The notes under the pieces: model-generated
What the model saw: the letters and a program-made list of their open reading frames with translations, nothing else
What the model was told of the DNA's origin: nothing
Databases searched by the model: none
Translations under genes and position numbers: made by a program
In this document: piece after piece, positions 16,941 to 26,106 of the stretch
How the letters are laid out: the number at the start of each line of letters is the position of its first letter
Numbering within the stretch: position 1 is the first letter of the stretch
Source: Alphaproteobacteria bacterium MedPE-SWcel
Lineage (GTDB): Bacteria; Pseudomonadota; Alphaproteobacteria; Rhodobacterales; Rhodobacteraceae
NCBI GenBank assembly: GCA_001874255.1
Contig: MPDC01000028.1
Span: 1 to 46,034 of the forward strand
Direction: 5' to 3'
DNA length: 46,034 nt

Positions 16941-18373
16941 GTCCTTGCGTAGACGTCTTCGTATCGCACAATGTCATCTTCGCCCACATAGACGCCGGTC
17001 TGGACCTCGATCAGAACCATCGGCACCTTGCCCGGGTTTTCCATCCGATGCACTGCTCCGAGCGGGATATAGACCGACTGGTTCTCCGTCACCAGCTTTA
17101 CCTCGTCATCCACGGTCACACGCGCGGTGCCCTCGACCACGATCCAATGCTCCGAGCGGTGGAAATGGCTCTGCAGGGACAGCGCCGCGCCGGGATGTAC
17201 CAGGATGCGCTTGACCTGAAAGCGGCTGCCCACGGCCAGGCTCTCGAACCAGCCCCAGGGCCGGTGATCCTTGGGAAAGGCGGTGGCCTGGGCCGCGCCT
17301 TTTTCCTTCAGCGCCTGAACCGCCAGTTTCACATCCTGGGCACGGGATTTATCGGCCACCAGAACCGCATCGTTCATCGCCACCGCGATGATGCCCTCGA
17401 GCCCGATACCGACCACTTCGAGGTTCTCGCTTTCCGACCGCAACAGCGTGTCGGAACACTCGATCGCCGTGGCGCCTTCGCTTGTGACCACGCCGTTTTC
17501 ATCCGGCCCGGTTTCGCGCCAGACCGCATCCCAGCCGCCGAGGTCGGACCAGGCCGCATCAAAGGGCACCACCGAGAGGTTCCGGGCCTTTTCCATCACC
17601 GCATAGTCGATCGAGATATCCGGCGCCGCCGACCAGGGCTCCGGCGCCAGTCGCAAGAACCCGAGATCCACCTGCGCCTGCTCCAGCGCGGCCGCAACCG
17701 GGGTGATCAGGTCGGGGGCATGGGTCTGATAGGCGGCAATGATGTCCTTGGCCGCAAAGAGGAAGATCCCCGCGTTCCATTTGAAGGTCCCCGCCGCCAG
17801 CATCTCGGCGGCGCGGGTGGCGTCTGGTTTCTCGACGAATTGCTTCAGCGCGACGGCCGCGCCCTCTGCCCCCGGGGTTTCGGCCAGTTCGAGATAGCCA
17901 TAGGCGGTCTCGGCATGGGTCGGGGTGATGCCAAAGGTCACCAGCTGGCCGTCGGCCACCGCCAGAAGGCCACGCAGGATGGCGGCGTGAAAGGCGGCCA
18001 CATCGGGCACTACGTGATCCGAAGGCGCCACCAGAAGCACCGCCTCGGGGTCCTGAGCCGCGGCGCGCAGCGCAGCGGCCAGCACGGCGGGCGCGGTATT
18101 GCGCCCTTCGGGTTCGATCAGGATGGCGCCGGGATCAATGCCCACCGCCTGCAGCTGTTCGGTGACGATGAAGCGGAAATCTGAATTGGTCAGCACCATG
18201 GGCGCCGAAAATTTTACCCCGTCGCCTGCGCCGGACAGGCGTCTGGTCGAGGCTTGGAACAGCGTCTCCTGCCCCATCAACGGCACGAACTGCTTCGGGT
18301 AGCTCTTGCGCGACAAGGGCCACAACCGCGTGCCAGAGCCACCGCACAAGATGACGGGGGTAATATGTGTCAT
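16937..18373 (-). CDS. manC: mannose-1-phosphate guanylyltransferase / mannose-6-phosphate isomerase
   Basis: This 478-residue bifunctional type II enzyme makes GDP-mannose from mannose 1-phosphate and GTP, and its C-terminal domain can isomerise fructose and mannose 6-phosphates. The nucleotidyltransferase motif [16 protein letters not shown] plus YPKQF is at the start, and VEKP with WNAGIF follows. The cupin isomerase domain occupies about residues 360-478 ([16 protein letters not shown], then [15 protein letters not shown]). It is the ManC/CpsB/AlgA class. It sits upstream of ugd in the same operon, consistent with capsule or exopolysaccharide synthesis. The 231 bp before it probably hold a promoter. 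Confidence 0.94.
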   Translation of the reverse strand: MTHITPVILCGGSGTRLWPLSRKSYPKQFVPLMGQETLFQASTRRLSGAGDGVKFSAPMVLTNSDFRFIVTEQLQAVGIDPGAILIEPEGRNTAPAVLAAALRAAAQDPEAVLLVAPSDHVVPDVAAFHAAILRGLLAVADGQLVTFGITPTHAETAYGYLELAETPGAEGAAVALKQFVEKPDATRAAEMLAAGTFKWNAGIFLFAAKDIIAAYQTHAPDLITPVAAALEQAQVDLGFLRLAPEPWSAAPDISIDYAVMEKARNLSVVPFDAAWSDLGGWDAVWRETGPDENGVVTSEGATAIECSDTLLRSESENLEVVGIGLEGIIAVAMNDAVLVADKSRAQDVKLAVQALKEKGAAQATAFPKDHRPWGWFESLAVGSRFQVKRILVHPGAALSLQSHFHRSEHWIVVEGTARVTVDDEVKLVTENQSVYIPLGAVHRMENPGKVPMVLIEVQTGVYVGEDDIVRYEDVYART

Positions 18374-18604
18374 GCGAAATACTCCTGCTTTTGCCCTTGG
18401 CGCCTATTTTCGTACCATTGCCGCCCCGGGTGTGCGTATTCGGCAGAGGTGCTAACATCCTGTGTCTGGACGACCTTTTGGGATGCGGCAGCCGGATGGG
18501 AGAGACTGCCTTCCGTGGATGAGCCTATCGGGTCCCGACCATTTTGGGAACGGATCACTTGCGTTTGCGCGTCCTGATTTGCGGCGGTCGGCCCCGATCC
18601 TGCG

Positions 18605-19681
18605 TCAGCGTGGACCACCGGAGGCATAGGGGAGATACCAATCAACGAATCGCGCCACGCCCTCCGTCACGCTGGTATTGGGCGAAAATCCGGTCAGCTT
18701 GGTCAACAGCGTGGTGTCGGCGCAGGTGGCGGGCACATCCCCGGCCTGCATCGGCAGGAAGGTCTTTTGCGCCTGACGGCCAAGGGCGGTTTCCAATGCC
18801 GCAATATAATCCATGAGCTGCACGGCCTGTGAATTGCCGATGTTCACCACGCGCCAGGGGGCCACGGGCGACAGGCTGTCCCCGTTCCCGCCCCCGTTCC
18901 CGCCCCCGTTCCCGCCCCCGTTCCCGCCCCCGTCCCTGTCCGTGGCGGCAGGGGGCGCAGCCGGACGCGGGGGGATGGCGTCGATCAAAAGGCGGATCGC
19001 GGTCACCAGATCGTCGATATAGGTGAAGTCACGTTTCATCTCGCCGTGGTTGTAGATCTCGATCGGCTCATCGGCGAGGATGGCGCGGGCGAATTTGAAC
19101 AGCGCCATATCGGGGCGGCCCCAGGGGCCATAGACGGTGAAGAAACGAAACATCGTGACCGGCAGATCGTAGAGATGGGCATAGGAATGGGCCATATTCT
19201 CGGTGGCTTTTTTCGTTGCCGCGTAAAAGGACATCTGGTGATCGGCCTTTTGGGTTTCCCGATAGGGCATGTCGGTGTTCGATCCATAGGCCGAGCTGGT
19301 CGAGGCCAGCAGCATGTGCCGTGGCGGAAACGCGCGGGCCGCCTCCAGCACCTCGAAGGTGCCGACCAGATTGCTCTCGAGGTAGCTGCGCGGATTGTCG
19401 ATGGAATAGCGGACGCCCGCCTGTGCCGCCAGATGGATCACCACGTCGGGACGGGTCTCGGCCATCAGCGACATCATCAGCTCCGGCGTTTCGACGGCTC
19501 CGATCACGGCGCGGAAGGTCGCGTGCTCGGCCAGCATGGCGTGCCGGGCTTCCTTGAGCGAGACATCATAGTAATCCGTCATCGCATCCAGACCGACGAC
19601 GTCATAGCCGTCTTGCAGCAGTCTCTGGCAACAGTGAAAACCGATGAAACCAGCGGATCCGGTCACGAGGGCAGTGGGCAT
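18605..19681 (-). CDS. NAD-dependent epimerase, UDP-glucuronate 4-epimerase-like
   Basis: This 358-residue short-chain dehydrogenase-type sugar epimerase probably converts UDP-glucuronate to UDP-galacturonate. The NAD-binding motif is TGSAGFIG. The catalytic Ser is in LLASTSSAYG and the Tyr-Lys pair in SFYAATKKATE. MFRFFTVYGPWGRPDMAL is typical of the uronate epimerase (LpsL/CapI) branch. An unusual Gly/Asn insert of repeated GGGN units lies at about residues 250-266, encoded by a 12-bp tandem repeat between the substrate-binding elements. It is separated from manC by 231 bp and shares its strand, so a nucleotide-sugar operon is likely. Confidence 0.9.
   Translation of the reverse strand: MPTALVTGSAGFIGFHCCQRLLQDGYDVVGLDAMTDYYDVSLKEARHAMLAEHATFRAVIGAVETPELMMSLMAETRPDVVIHLAAQAGVRYSIDNPRSYLESNLVGTFEVLEAARAFPPRHMLLASTSSAYGSNTDMPYRETQKADHQMSFYAATKKATENMAHSYAHLYDLPVTMFRFFTVYGPWGRPDMALFKFARAILADEPIEIYNHGEMKRDFTYIDDLVTAIRLLIDAIPPRPAAPPAATDRDGGGNGGGNGGGNGGGNGDSLSPVAPWRVVNIGNSQAVQLMDYIAALETALGRQAQKTFLPMQAGDVPATCADTTLLTKLTGFSPNTSVTEGVARFVDWYLPYASGGPR
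18880..18934. repeat. 12-bp in-frame tandem repeat, G-quadruplex-prone
   Basis: The unit CCCCCGTTCCCG is repeated about 4.5 times. On the coding strand it reads GGGAACGGGGGC repeats and encodes GGGN units in the epimerase. Regularly spaced G-tracts could form a G-quadruplex, and the unit length keeps the frame if the copy number changes. Confidence 0.93.
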
Positions 19682-19927
19682 CGCAATCTCCAGTTGTCTT
19701 GCGCGGCGAGAGTGGGCCTTGGTGTCACCTCAGGCCATAAAGTCAACCCTGTGAAGGGCAAAAGGCCGACAAATTGATAGGCGGGTCTTGTCGGGCGCGG
19801 GCGGTTGCGAGAGGGAGATTGTACCCGTTACGATGCGCCCCATTGCGCTGGGCTGTCCGCTGGTTTCAGTATGCCGCATGCGCCAGAGCCACCGATGCAC
19901 GGGGCGCTTGCCCGCAAGGAGAGACCC

Positions 19928-20983
19928 ATGAGCCAATACACCCAGACCCCCGGCACCCATATTGCACATGTGATCTGTGATCTGCGCAGCGACACGGTGA
20001 CACGCCCCGATGCCGCCATGCGCGCGGCGATGGCTGCGGCGGATGTGGGCGATGACGTCTACGGCGAAGATCCCACCGTCAACCGTCTGGAACAGAGCCT
20101 CGCGGAGCGGGCCGGCAAAGACGCGGGCCTCTTTCTGCCATCGGGCACGCAGAGCAACTTCGTCGCGATGCTGGCCCATTGCGGGCGCGGCGAGGAAGTC
20201 TTCACCGGGCGGGACTATCACGTCTACAAATACGAGGCCGGCGGCGCGTCGGCCCTGGGGGGCATCGTGATGGATCCGCTGGCCGTTGCGGCGGACGGAA
20301 GCCTGATGGCCGAGGATGTGACGGCGGCCATCAAGGACGACGATTCGCACCACCCGATTTCGCGCCTGTTGTCCTTGGAGAACACCCACAACGGCAAGGC
20401 GGTGTCGCTGGCGCGGCTGGATGCCTGCCTTGCCGCTGCACGTTCGGCGGGGCTGAGCACGCATCTGGATGGGGCGCGGGTCTTCAACGCGGTCGCGGCG
20501 CTTGGCTGCGATCTGGCGGCTGTGGCCGGGCGGTTTGATACGCTGTCCATCTGTCTCTCCAAGGGGCTGGGCGCGCCTGTGGGGTCGGTTCTGGTCGGCC
20601 CCGAAGACCTGATCGCGCGCGCGCGGCGCTGGCGCAAGATGGTCGGCGGCGGCATGCGACAGGCAGGCGTCTTGGCCGCCGCCGGGCTATACGCGCTCGA
20701 TCACAATGTGGCGCGCCTGGCCGAGGATCACCGGCGCGCGGAGGCTTTGGCCGATGGCCTGCGGGAACTGGGGGCGGGAGCGGTGGAGCAGAACAGCAAT
20801 ATGGTGTTCTTCGCGCCGGATGGCGGCGCAAATGCCGCGCTGGGGCAGAGCCTGGCGCAGGACGGTGTCGTGATTTCGGCAGGAGGCAGCGGTGCAATTC
20901 GTTTCGTGCTCCACAAGGATGTGACCGACGAAGGTCTTTCAGCAGCGCTCGCAGGGATCGCAAGGCACTACGCCTCGGTCTGA
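19928..20983 (+). CDS. ltaE: low-specificity L-threonine aldolase
   Basis: This 351-residue PLP enzyme cleaves L-threonine and L-allo-threonine to glycine and acetaldehyde. The N-terminus DLRSDTVTRPDAAMRAAM and GDDVYGEDPTVNRLE are diagnostic. The PLP Asp is in THLDGARVFNA and the Schiff-base Lys in SICLSKGLGAPVGS. The ATG at 19928 is preceded by AAGGAGAGA; an upstream extension to 19805 lacks family similarity. The gene stands alone on the plus strand and converges with recR. A closely related beta-hydroxyaspartate or phenylserine aldolase role cannot be excluded. Confidence 0.93.
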   Translation: MSQYTQTPGTHIAHVICDLRSDTVTRPDAAMRAAMAAADVGDDVYGEDPTVNRLEQSLAERAGKDAGLFLPSGTQSNFVAMLAHCGRGEEVFTGRDYHVYKYEAGGASALGGIVMDPLAVAADGSLMAEDVTAAIKDDDSHHPISRLLSLENTHNGKAVSLARLDACLAAARSAGLSTHLDGARVFNAVAALGCDLAAVAGRFDTLSICLSKGLGAPVGSVLVGPEDLIARARRWRKMVGGGMRQAGVLAAAGLYALDHNVARLAEDHRRAEALADGLRELGAGAVEQNSNMVFFAPDGGANAALGQSLAQDGVVISAGGSGAIRFVLHKDVTDEGLSAALAGIARHYASV

Positions 20984-21099
20984 CCCTGATCTATGCTCGA
21001 AGGCGCGGCCGCAGCGATCGCAACGCGCGCCACTGCGCAGGTGGTGCTCCCGCCTCCGTTCCATGACAGCAGAGCTGTCCCGGTCCGGAGTTGGGGGTG

Positions 21100-21200
21100 G
21101 CGCCGCGCCTTCAGGCGCGGCGCGCTGCGCACCCTCCGGGTGCGCAGCCGGGCCCAAGGGGATAAGATCCGTCAGGATCGCAAGCCGCGCGGGAGCCGCC
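21100..21200. other. composite palindromic element A (ltaE/recR gap)
   Basis: Three perfect hairpins lie in a row: GCGCCGCGCC/GGCGCGGCGC with loop TTCA (21100-21123), CTGCGCACCC/GGGTGCGCAG with loop TCC (21125-21147) and GATCC/GGATC with loop GTCA (21166-21179). The linker CCGGGCCCAAGG and the tail GCGCGGGAGCCGCC resemble parts of the elements at 38.8 and 41.2 kb. It sits between convergent genes. Confidence 0.75.
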
Positions 21201-21222
21201 GCCTGCGGCTGTTGAGGTCCCC

Positions 21223-21279
21223 GACTTCGGTGTGAAGATCAGACTCGGCGTGAAGATCAGACTCGGCGTGAAGATCAGA
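21223..21279. repeat. three 18-bp repeats overlapping the recR stop
   Basis: Two exact copies of AGACTCGGCGTGAAGATC (21241-21258, 21259-21276) follow a degenerate one (21223-21240). Read on the minus strand, each copy brings an in-frame TGA, so recR ends in three stops spaced 18 bp apart (first bases 21277, 21259, 21241). Confidence 0.93.
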
Positions 21280-21874
21280 TTTCTGTCCGTGCCCGCAGGG
21301 CGGCCGAGATGGTGCCATCGTCGAGGTAGTCCAGCTCCCCCCCGATCGGTACACCCTGCGCCAGTGACGTCAATTTCACCCGGCCCGCCAGCTGGTCGGC
21401 AATGTAGTGAGCTGTCGTCTGCCCGTCGATGGTCGCATTCAGCGCCAAGATGACCTCGGTCACGCCCTCGGTTGCGACGCGATCGACCAATCGCGGAATC
21501 CTCAGATCTTCCGGCCCTATGGCATCCAGTGCCGATAGCGTACCGCCGAGCACATGATAGCGCCCCTTGAAGACGGCCGCGCGCTCCATCGCCCAGAGAT
21601 CGGCCACGTCCTCAACGACGCACAGCTCTCCGTTCTCGCGGCTCGCGTCGGCGCAGAGGCTGCAAATCTCGCGGGTGCCCACATTGCCACAATTCAGGCA
21701 TTCGCGCGCGGTTTCGGCCACCCGGCTCATGGCATCCGCGAGAGGGGTCAGCACCAGAGCCCGCTTGCGAATCAGATACAGCACCGCCCGCCGGGCGGAC
21801 CGGGGGCCAAGCCCCGGCATTTTCGCCATCAGCGCAATCAGTGTCTCGATCTCGCTCACGTCATGCTCTGCCAT
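21275..21874 (-). CDS. recR: recombination mediator RecR
   Basis: This 199-residue protein is RecR, which works with RecF/RecO to load RecA at single-strand gaps. It has the N-terminal helix-hairpin-helix ([17 protein letters not shown]), the four-cysteine zinc motif (CLNCG, then CSLC), the Toprim domain ([15 protein letters not shown]) and the C-terminal VTSLAQG-like segment ([21 protein letters not shown]). Length is standard. It follows dnaX and ebfC on the same strand, the widely conserved bacterial order, though with gaps of about 250 bp. Its stop codon lies in a tandem repeat. Confidence 0.96.
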   Translation of the reverse strand: MAEHDVSEIETLIALMAKMPGLGPRSARRAVLYLIRKRALVLTPLADAMSRVAETARECLNCGNVGTREICSLCADASRENGELCVVEDVADLWAMERAAVFKGRYHVLGGTLSALDAIGPEDLRIPRLVDRVATEGVTEVILALNATIDGQTTAHYIADQLAGRVKLTSLAQGVPIGGELDYLDDGTISAALRARTEI

Positions 21875-22019
21875 TGATCGCTCCTGCTCCGTAGATGGTC
21901 CCGTCGGGCCTTTGCCTCTTGCACCGTGCCGGACAGCGCGCAGTCAGCCCACACATTCGGCACTCCGGACGCGCAGCAGCCTGGCATGAAAACCGCGCGC
22001 TGGTCCAAAACCTGCCATG

Positions 22020-22042
22020 AAAAAGGCGACCCGCAGGCCGCC
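22020..22042 (-). terminator. intrinsic terminator after ebfC
   Basis: On the minus strand GGCGGCC, loop TGCG, GGTCGCC (one wobble pair) is followed by TTTTT. It lies about 80 bp after the ebfC stop, so recR probably has its own promoter as well. Confidence 0.7.
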
Positions 22043-22047
22043 TCTTG

Positions 22048-22080
22048 TCCCCAGTGACTTCCCAGTGACTTCCCTGTGAC
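22048..22080. repeat. three 11-bp tandem repeats
   Basis: The unit TTCCCAGTGAC occurs three times with one or two changes (22048-22058, 22059-22069, 22070-22080), between the ebfC stop and its terminator. Confidence 0.88.
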
Positions 22081-22119
22081 TCTCGTATGCCCCATGCTCC
22101 GAGGTCCCAAAGCGATGCC

Positions 22120-22464
22120 TCAGAACGGCAGCTTCATGTCTTTGGGCAGGCCCAGACCCTCGGTCAGCCGGGTCATTTCGTCCTGCGCCCGCTCTGCGGC
22201 CTTGGCCTGGGCATCCTTGACGGCGGCCAGGATCAGATCCTCGACCACCTCCTTGTCATCGCCATTGAAGATGGACGGATCGATGTCCAGCGACTTCAAA
22301 TCGCCCTTCGCCGAAGCCGTTGCCTTGACCAGACCGGCGCCCGCCTCGCCGACAACCAGGATATTATGCAGCTCTTCCTGCATTTCACCCATCTTCGATT
22401 GCATTTCCTGGGCTTTTTTCATCATCCCGGCCATATCGCCGAGGCCACCAAGACCTTTGAACAT
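22120..22464 (-). CDS. ebfC: YbaB/EbfC nucleoid-associated protein
   Basis: This 114-residue DNA-binding protein of the YbaB/EbfC family forms a tweezer-like dimer. It begins MFKGLGGLGDMAGMMKKAQEM, and the family pattern continues with MQEELHNILVVGEAGAGLVKA and SLDIDPSIF. Its location between dnaX and recR is the conserved one and supports the call. It is proposed to influence nucleoid structure or replication-repair functions. A terminator follows. Confidence 0.95.
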   Translation of the reverse strand: MFKGLGGLGDMAGMMKKAQEMQSKMGEMQEELHNILVVGEAGAGLVKATASAKGDLKSLDIDPSIFNGDDKEVVEDLILAAVKDAQAKAAERAQDEMTRLTEGLGLPKDMKLPF

Positions 22465-22659
22465 ATCCTATCACTCCTGATGTCAGGTTTGCTGTGATAG
22501 ATACGTGCGGCACCGGGCACAGGCAAGGGCAAAGCCCCATTCTTGTCCCCGGCAGGCACTGGCCGCAGGCGTCCGACACCGGGGCGGCCAGCGCAGCCCC
22601 GCGTCATCCTCGGCTCACACAGGGCGGCCCAGCGGGGCGACAGAGACCCGCCCGGGCTG

Positions 22660-22723
22660 GGATGGGACGGTCCGGAACGGGTTGGAACGGGACAGTCTGG
22701 GATGGGTGCGAACGGAACGGGAC
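22660..22723. repeat. degenerate GGAACGGG-type repeat after dnaX
   Basis: Variants of GGAACGGG and GGGATGGG recur every 8-14 bp just downstream of the dnaX stop codon (22725-22727, minus strand). No clean unit length can be given. Confidence 0.6.
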
Positions 22724-22724
22724 C

Positions 22725-24572
22725 TTATTCCTCGAAAGGGTCCCACTCATCCTCGACTTCGGGCAGGGCTTCGGCCTGCACCTCGGCTTCCATTTCCTGT
22801 GGCGTGCGAATTCGGGTGATCTTCGCTTTTGGAAAATTGGCCAGCACCGCCTGCACCAGCGGATGGGCCGAGGCCGTCTCGCGCAGCGCGTTTTCAGCAG
22901 CATCACGCAGTTCGGCAATGGTCGGGGCATCGCCATCGGGCGAGATCGAGACGACCCAACGGCTGCCGGTCCAGTTCTGCAGCGCCGTCCCCAAGCGGGC
23001 CGCCAGATCCTTCGAGGCCTGCGCCGAGGGGGTGAAATCGATCCGGCCCGGCTGATAAGAGACCAGACGAACGCCGCCCTCCACCTCGACCAGCAGCTTC
23101 ACGTCGCGATGCTTGCGGATCAGCTCGATCACATGCTCAAAGCTGGGAAATCGCGCCAGAGCACTGTCCGGACGCGGAGCCAGGGCAGCGGCCTGGCCTC
23201 CTCCGGTGGCGTCAATCGAACCTGCCGACATGCTGTGGCCGTTATTGTTGCCACCCTGGGGGGCGCCTTGCGGCGGGGCGGAGGCGTAAGCCGGAGCCCC
23301 GCCCCCCCCGCCCGCCGCAGGCGCCCCCATGCCTTGCATGGGCATCCCGCCCCCAGAACCACCAGAACTACCAGGACCACCGGGGTGAGGCGCCGGCATG
23401 TCCTGCAGTTTGCGCAGCAATTCTTCGGGTGAGGGCAGATCGGCCACATGAGTTAGACGTATGATGGCCATCTCTGCCGCCATCATCGAATTGGGGGCGG
23501 CGGCGACTTCTTCCAGCGCTTTCAACAGCATCTGCCACATCCGCGTCAGAACCCGCATGGGCAGCCGACCTGCCATGTCCTGTCCGCGCGAGCGTTCGTC
23601 CGGGCTGATGGTCGGATCCTCTGCCGCATCCGGCGTGATTTTGACAACCGACACCCAATGGGTGATCTCGGCAAGATCCCGCAGCACCGCCATCGGATCG
23701 GCGCCCTCCGCATATTGCGCCGACAGCTCCGTCAGGGCCGCCGCCGCATCGCCGCGCAGGATCATGTCCATCAGGTCGAGAACCCGGCCCCGATCGGCCA
23801 GCCCCAGCATCGCCCGGACCTGCTCGGCCGTGGTCTCGCCGGCGCCATGGGAAATCGCCTGATCCAGCAGCGAGGTCGCATCCCGGGCCGAGCCTTCCGC
23901 CGCACGGGTGATCAGCGCCAGCGCGTCTTCGGCGATCTCGGCCGCCTCGGCACTGGCAATCTTGCGCAGCAGCTTGATCATGACCTCCGGCTCGATCCGG
24001 CGCAGGTCAAAACGCTGGCACCGGGACAGCACCGTCACCGGCACCTTGCGGATCTCGGTGGTGGCAAAGATGAATTTCACATGCGCAGGCGGCTCTTCCA
24101 GGGTCTTCAACAGGGCGTTGAAGGCTGAGGTCGAGAGCATGTGGACTTCGTCGATGATATAGATCTTGTAGCGCGCCGAGGCCGCGCGATAGGCAACGCT
24201 GTCGATGATCTCGCGGATGTCACCGACCCCGGTCCGCGAGGCCGCGTCCATCTCCATCACGTCGACGTGGCGGCCCTCCATGATGGACAGGCAATGCTCG
24301 CATTGACCGCAGGGCTCTGTCGTGGGGCCACCGGTGCCATCGGGCCCGATGCAGTTCATGCCCTTGGCGATGATCCGCGCGGTGGTCGTCTTGCCGGTGC
24401 CGCGGATGCCGGTCATGATAAAGGCCTGCGCGATCCGGTCGGCGGCAAAGGCGTTCTTCAGCGTGCGCACCATGGCGTCCTGACCGACCAGATCGGCAAA
24501 GGTCTCGGGCCGGTATTTGCGCGCCAGCACCTGATATTGGCCGCTGGAGGTCTCGGGGCTTTGCTCGCTCAT
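22725..24572 (-). CDS. dnaX: DNA polymerase III subunit tau (DnaX)
   Basis: This 615-residue clamp-loader ATPase couples the polymerase cores and loads the sliding clamp. It has LARKYRPETFADLVGQD, Walker A GIRGTGKTTTA, a zinc site (C, then CGQCEHC), the Walker B-type IIDEVHMLS and the SRCQRFDL arginine-finger region. A Pro/Gly-rich linker at about residues 395-450 leads into the C-terminal tau domain. I use the ATG at 24572 (MSEQSPET), not the longer frame to 24653. No slippery A-run comparable to the E. coli frameshift site was seen, so a shorter gamma form is not predicted here. ebfC follows after 260 bp. Confidence 0.95.
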   Translation of the reverse strand: MSEQSPETSSGQYQVLARKYRPETFADLVGQDAMVRTLKNAFAADRIAQAFIMTGIRGTGKTTTARIIAKGMNCIGPDGTGGPTTEPCGQCEHCLSIMEGRHVDVMEMDAASRTGVGDIREIIDSVAYRAASARYKIYIIDEVHMLSTSAFNALLKTLEEPPAHVKFIFATTEIRKVPVTVLSRCQRFDLRRIEPEVMIKLLRKIASAEAAEIAEDALALITRAAEGSARDATSLLDQAISHGAGETTAEQVRAMLGLADRGRVLDLMDMILRGDAAAALTELSAQYAEGADPMAVLRDLAEITHWVSVVKITPDAAEDPTISPDERSRGQDMAGRLPMRVLTRMWQMLLKALEEVAAAPNSMMAAEMAIIRLTHVADLPSPEELLRKLQDMPAPHPGGPGSSGGSGGGMPMQGMGAPAAGGGGGAPAYASAPPQGAPQGGNNNGHSMSAGSIDATGGGQAAALAPRPDSALARFPSFEHVIELIRKHRDVKLLVEVEGGVRLVSYQPGRIDFTPSAQASKDLAARLGTALQNWTGSRWVVSISPDGDAPTIAELRDAAENALRETASAHPLVQAVLANFPKAKITRIRTPQEMEAEVQAEALPEVEDEWDPFEE

Positions 24573-24821
24573 GAGGGCCTTTCGGATGAACTGGGGGCAC
24601 AGCACCAGGGCAGCGGCCCCGGATTCGTGTGCGATGAGCTGGGTTTGCTGCAAACTACGGCGCAGGGCGGCGTTCGTCCACTGCTCTTGCGACCTCCGGA
24701 ACCCCGTGACAAAGCATTTACGATCACGCGCAAAAAAGACTACCCGCTGTGGCCGTGCCGCGGCTATGGTTACAGGCGTAGTATCGCGGTTTCAACGCGC
24801 CGCGCCTCTTGGGGGAATTAA

Positions 24822-25433
24822 ATGGTAAATCTGTCCGACCTGCAGTCATCAGGCGCCGCCCCGCGTCTGGTCCAACGCAAAACAAAGAGCCGGCGCCGGG
24901 CGCTGGCGCTGCACGCCCTGTCCGTCGGCGAGGGGATTCTCGCGCTCAGCCCGGCCCCGGGAGCAGGGGGGGATTACAAGGAAGATCTGCGCCTGATTCG
25001 GGAATGGCGCCCGTCGATCGTGATCACTCTGACCACCCGGGTCGAGCATGTGATCATGGGAATCGAAACGCTGGGTTCCGATATTCAGGGGCTGGGGAGC
25101 CGCTGGTTCCATCTGCCGATCGAGGATTTCCAGATCCCCGATGACGACACCGAGGACCGCTGGAGCCAGGTCAGCCTTCTTGCGCGGCAGGCATTGTCCG
25201 GTGGCGGCCGGGTGTTGGTGCATTGTCGCGGTGGCTGCGGCCGTTCGGGCATGGCGACCCTGCGGCTGATGATCGAGGCGGGCGAGGACCCCAAGGCCGC
25301 GCTGGTCCGCTTGCGCCAGATCCGGGCCTGCGCCGTGGAAACCGACGAACAGATGGACTGGGCCTGCAGCGCCACGCCACAGACCCTGCACCCGCCCGCG
25401 GCCGGATCCCGGTCCTGCCCCCCGACGATCTAG
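24822..25433 (+). CDS. dual-specificity/tyrosine phosphatase-like protein
   Basis: This 203-residue protein carries the cysteine-phosphatase signature VHCRGGCGRSG (HCX5R; Cys135, Arg141) and an upstream acidic loop EDFQIPDD that may supply the general acid. It is a cytoplasmic predicted phosphatase for phosphotyrosine or small phosphorylated molecules; the substrate is unknown. Similar proteins are described as protein tyrosine phosphatases or cyclin-dependent kinase inhibitor 3-like in alphaproteobacteria. The ATG at 24822 has GGGGGAAT upstream. The last residues (from about 185) and the stop lie in a tandem repeat, so the C-terminus looks recently altered. Confidence 0.82.
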   Translation: MVNLSDLQSSGAAPRLVQRKTKSRRRALALHALSVGEGILALSPAPGAGGDYKEDLRLIREWRPSIVITLTTRVEHVIMGIETLGSDIQGLGSRWFHLPIEDFQIPDDDTEDRWSQVSLLARQALSGGGRVLVHCRGGCGRSGMATLRLMIEAGEDPKAALVRLRQIRACAVETDEQMDWACSATPQTLHPPAAGSRSCPPTI

Positions 25434-25569
25434 CCCCCGACGATCTAGCCCCCGACGCTCCTGCCCCCCGGACCCTGCCCCCCGGACCCTGCCTCCAGAC
25501 CCTGCCTCCAGACGAGTCGGTCTGGCTCCTGACGGCCTAGCCTCCGACGATCTAGCCTCCGACGATCTA
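25418..25569. repeat. 15-bp repeat array holding stop codons of two convergent genes
   Basis: Units of CCCCCGACGATCTAG at 25419-25433 and 25434-25448, a variant at 25449-25463, shortened CCCCCCGGACCCTG units at 25464-25491, further variants, then CCTCCGACGATCTAG at 25540-25554 and the last repeat to 25569. CTAG is its own complement, so the unit supplies TAG on both strands. The phosphatase has in-frame TAGs at 25431 and 25446. The DUF1636 gene has TAGs beginning at 25569, 25554 and 25539 on the minus strand. Confidence 0.93.
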
Positions 25570-26106
25570 GGAGAGCACTCGCGGTCGCACCGGCCCGTCG
25601 CGTCCTTGGCTGTTTGTGCTGCGGCTCTCGCAGGGCTGGTTGCCGGTTTGGCCACAGGACTGGCTGCGTTGGCCACGGGGCTGGCCGCGTTGGCCACGGG
25701 GCTGGCCGAGTGGCGCGTCGGCGCGGCGCAGCGGGCGGGCCTCGCCAAAGGCACGGGGCAATTCCGTCACATCGCGGACCGTACAGAAGACCGCAGCGGG
25801 CAGGGCCGTGGGCGACAGCATGGTGTCGGCAAACCGGTCCAATGCGGCAATATCCGTGGCGGAGGCAACATCGCAGAACACGCGAATGCGGTCGTGACGC
25901 GCTGTGAACCGCGCCGGGCAGGCCTTCTCGCAGCCGTCAAGCCGACTCTCTCCGGTGATCTCGAAATCGTCGCGGGTCACGCTGCGCGCCTTGTCCAGAG
26001 CGTCTGCAAGGGCGCGCAACATGCGCTCGGCGGCGGGGCAGGGGCGCCCCAGATGCAGGCAGGTGGTGGCCACAATATCGTGGGTTGATGGGGTGGTTTT
26101 GGTCAT
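25567..26106 (-). CDS. DUF1636 family metal-binding protein under cobalamin riboswitch
   Basis: This protein of about 179 residues is a DUF1636-type, thioredoxin-like ferredoxin-fold candidate. Its cysteines are arranged ATTCLHLGRPC near the start, GCEKACPARF in the middle and VFCDVAS after that, a pattern suited to a [2Fe-2S] cluster or other metal. I begin at the ATG at 26106, which has a GGAGGG ribosome binding site; the frame stays open to 26223. A cobalamin riboswitch lies about 140 bp upstream on the same strand, and this is the only gene it can control. A role in cobalt or B12 metabolism is inferred. The Arg/Gly/Gln-rich tail after about residue 145 derives from a tandem repeat. Confidence 0.8.
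   Translation of the reverse strand: MTKTTPSTHDIVATTCLHLGRPCPAAERMLRALADALDKARSVTRDDFEITGESRLDGCEKACPARFTARHDRIRVFCDVASATDIAALDRFADTMLSPTALPAAVFCTVRDVTELPRAFGEARPLRRADAPLGQPRGQRGQPRGQRSQSCGQTGNQPCESRSTNSQGRDGPVRPRVLS
25657..25705. repeat. 21-bp in-frame repeat in the DUF1636 gene
   Basis: GGGCTGGCCGCGTTGGCCACG (25678-25698) is flanked by a near copy (25657-25677) and a partial one. The 21-bp unit encodes a seven-residue GQPRGQR repeat on the minus strand. Confidence 0.87.

Noticed and set aside
22725-24572. programmed frameshift in dnaX
   Set aside because: No A-rich slippery heptamer with a following stop was seen near the end of the ATPase core.
25418-25569. possible CRISPR array
   Set aside because: The copies are directly adjacent with no unique spacers, and there are no cas genes. 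The same applies to the arrays at 32484 and 38686.
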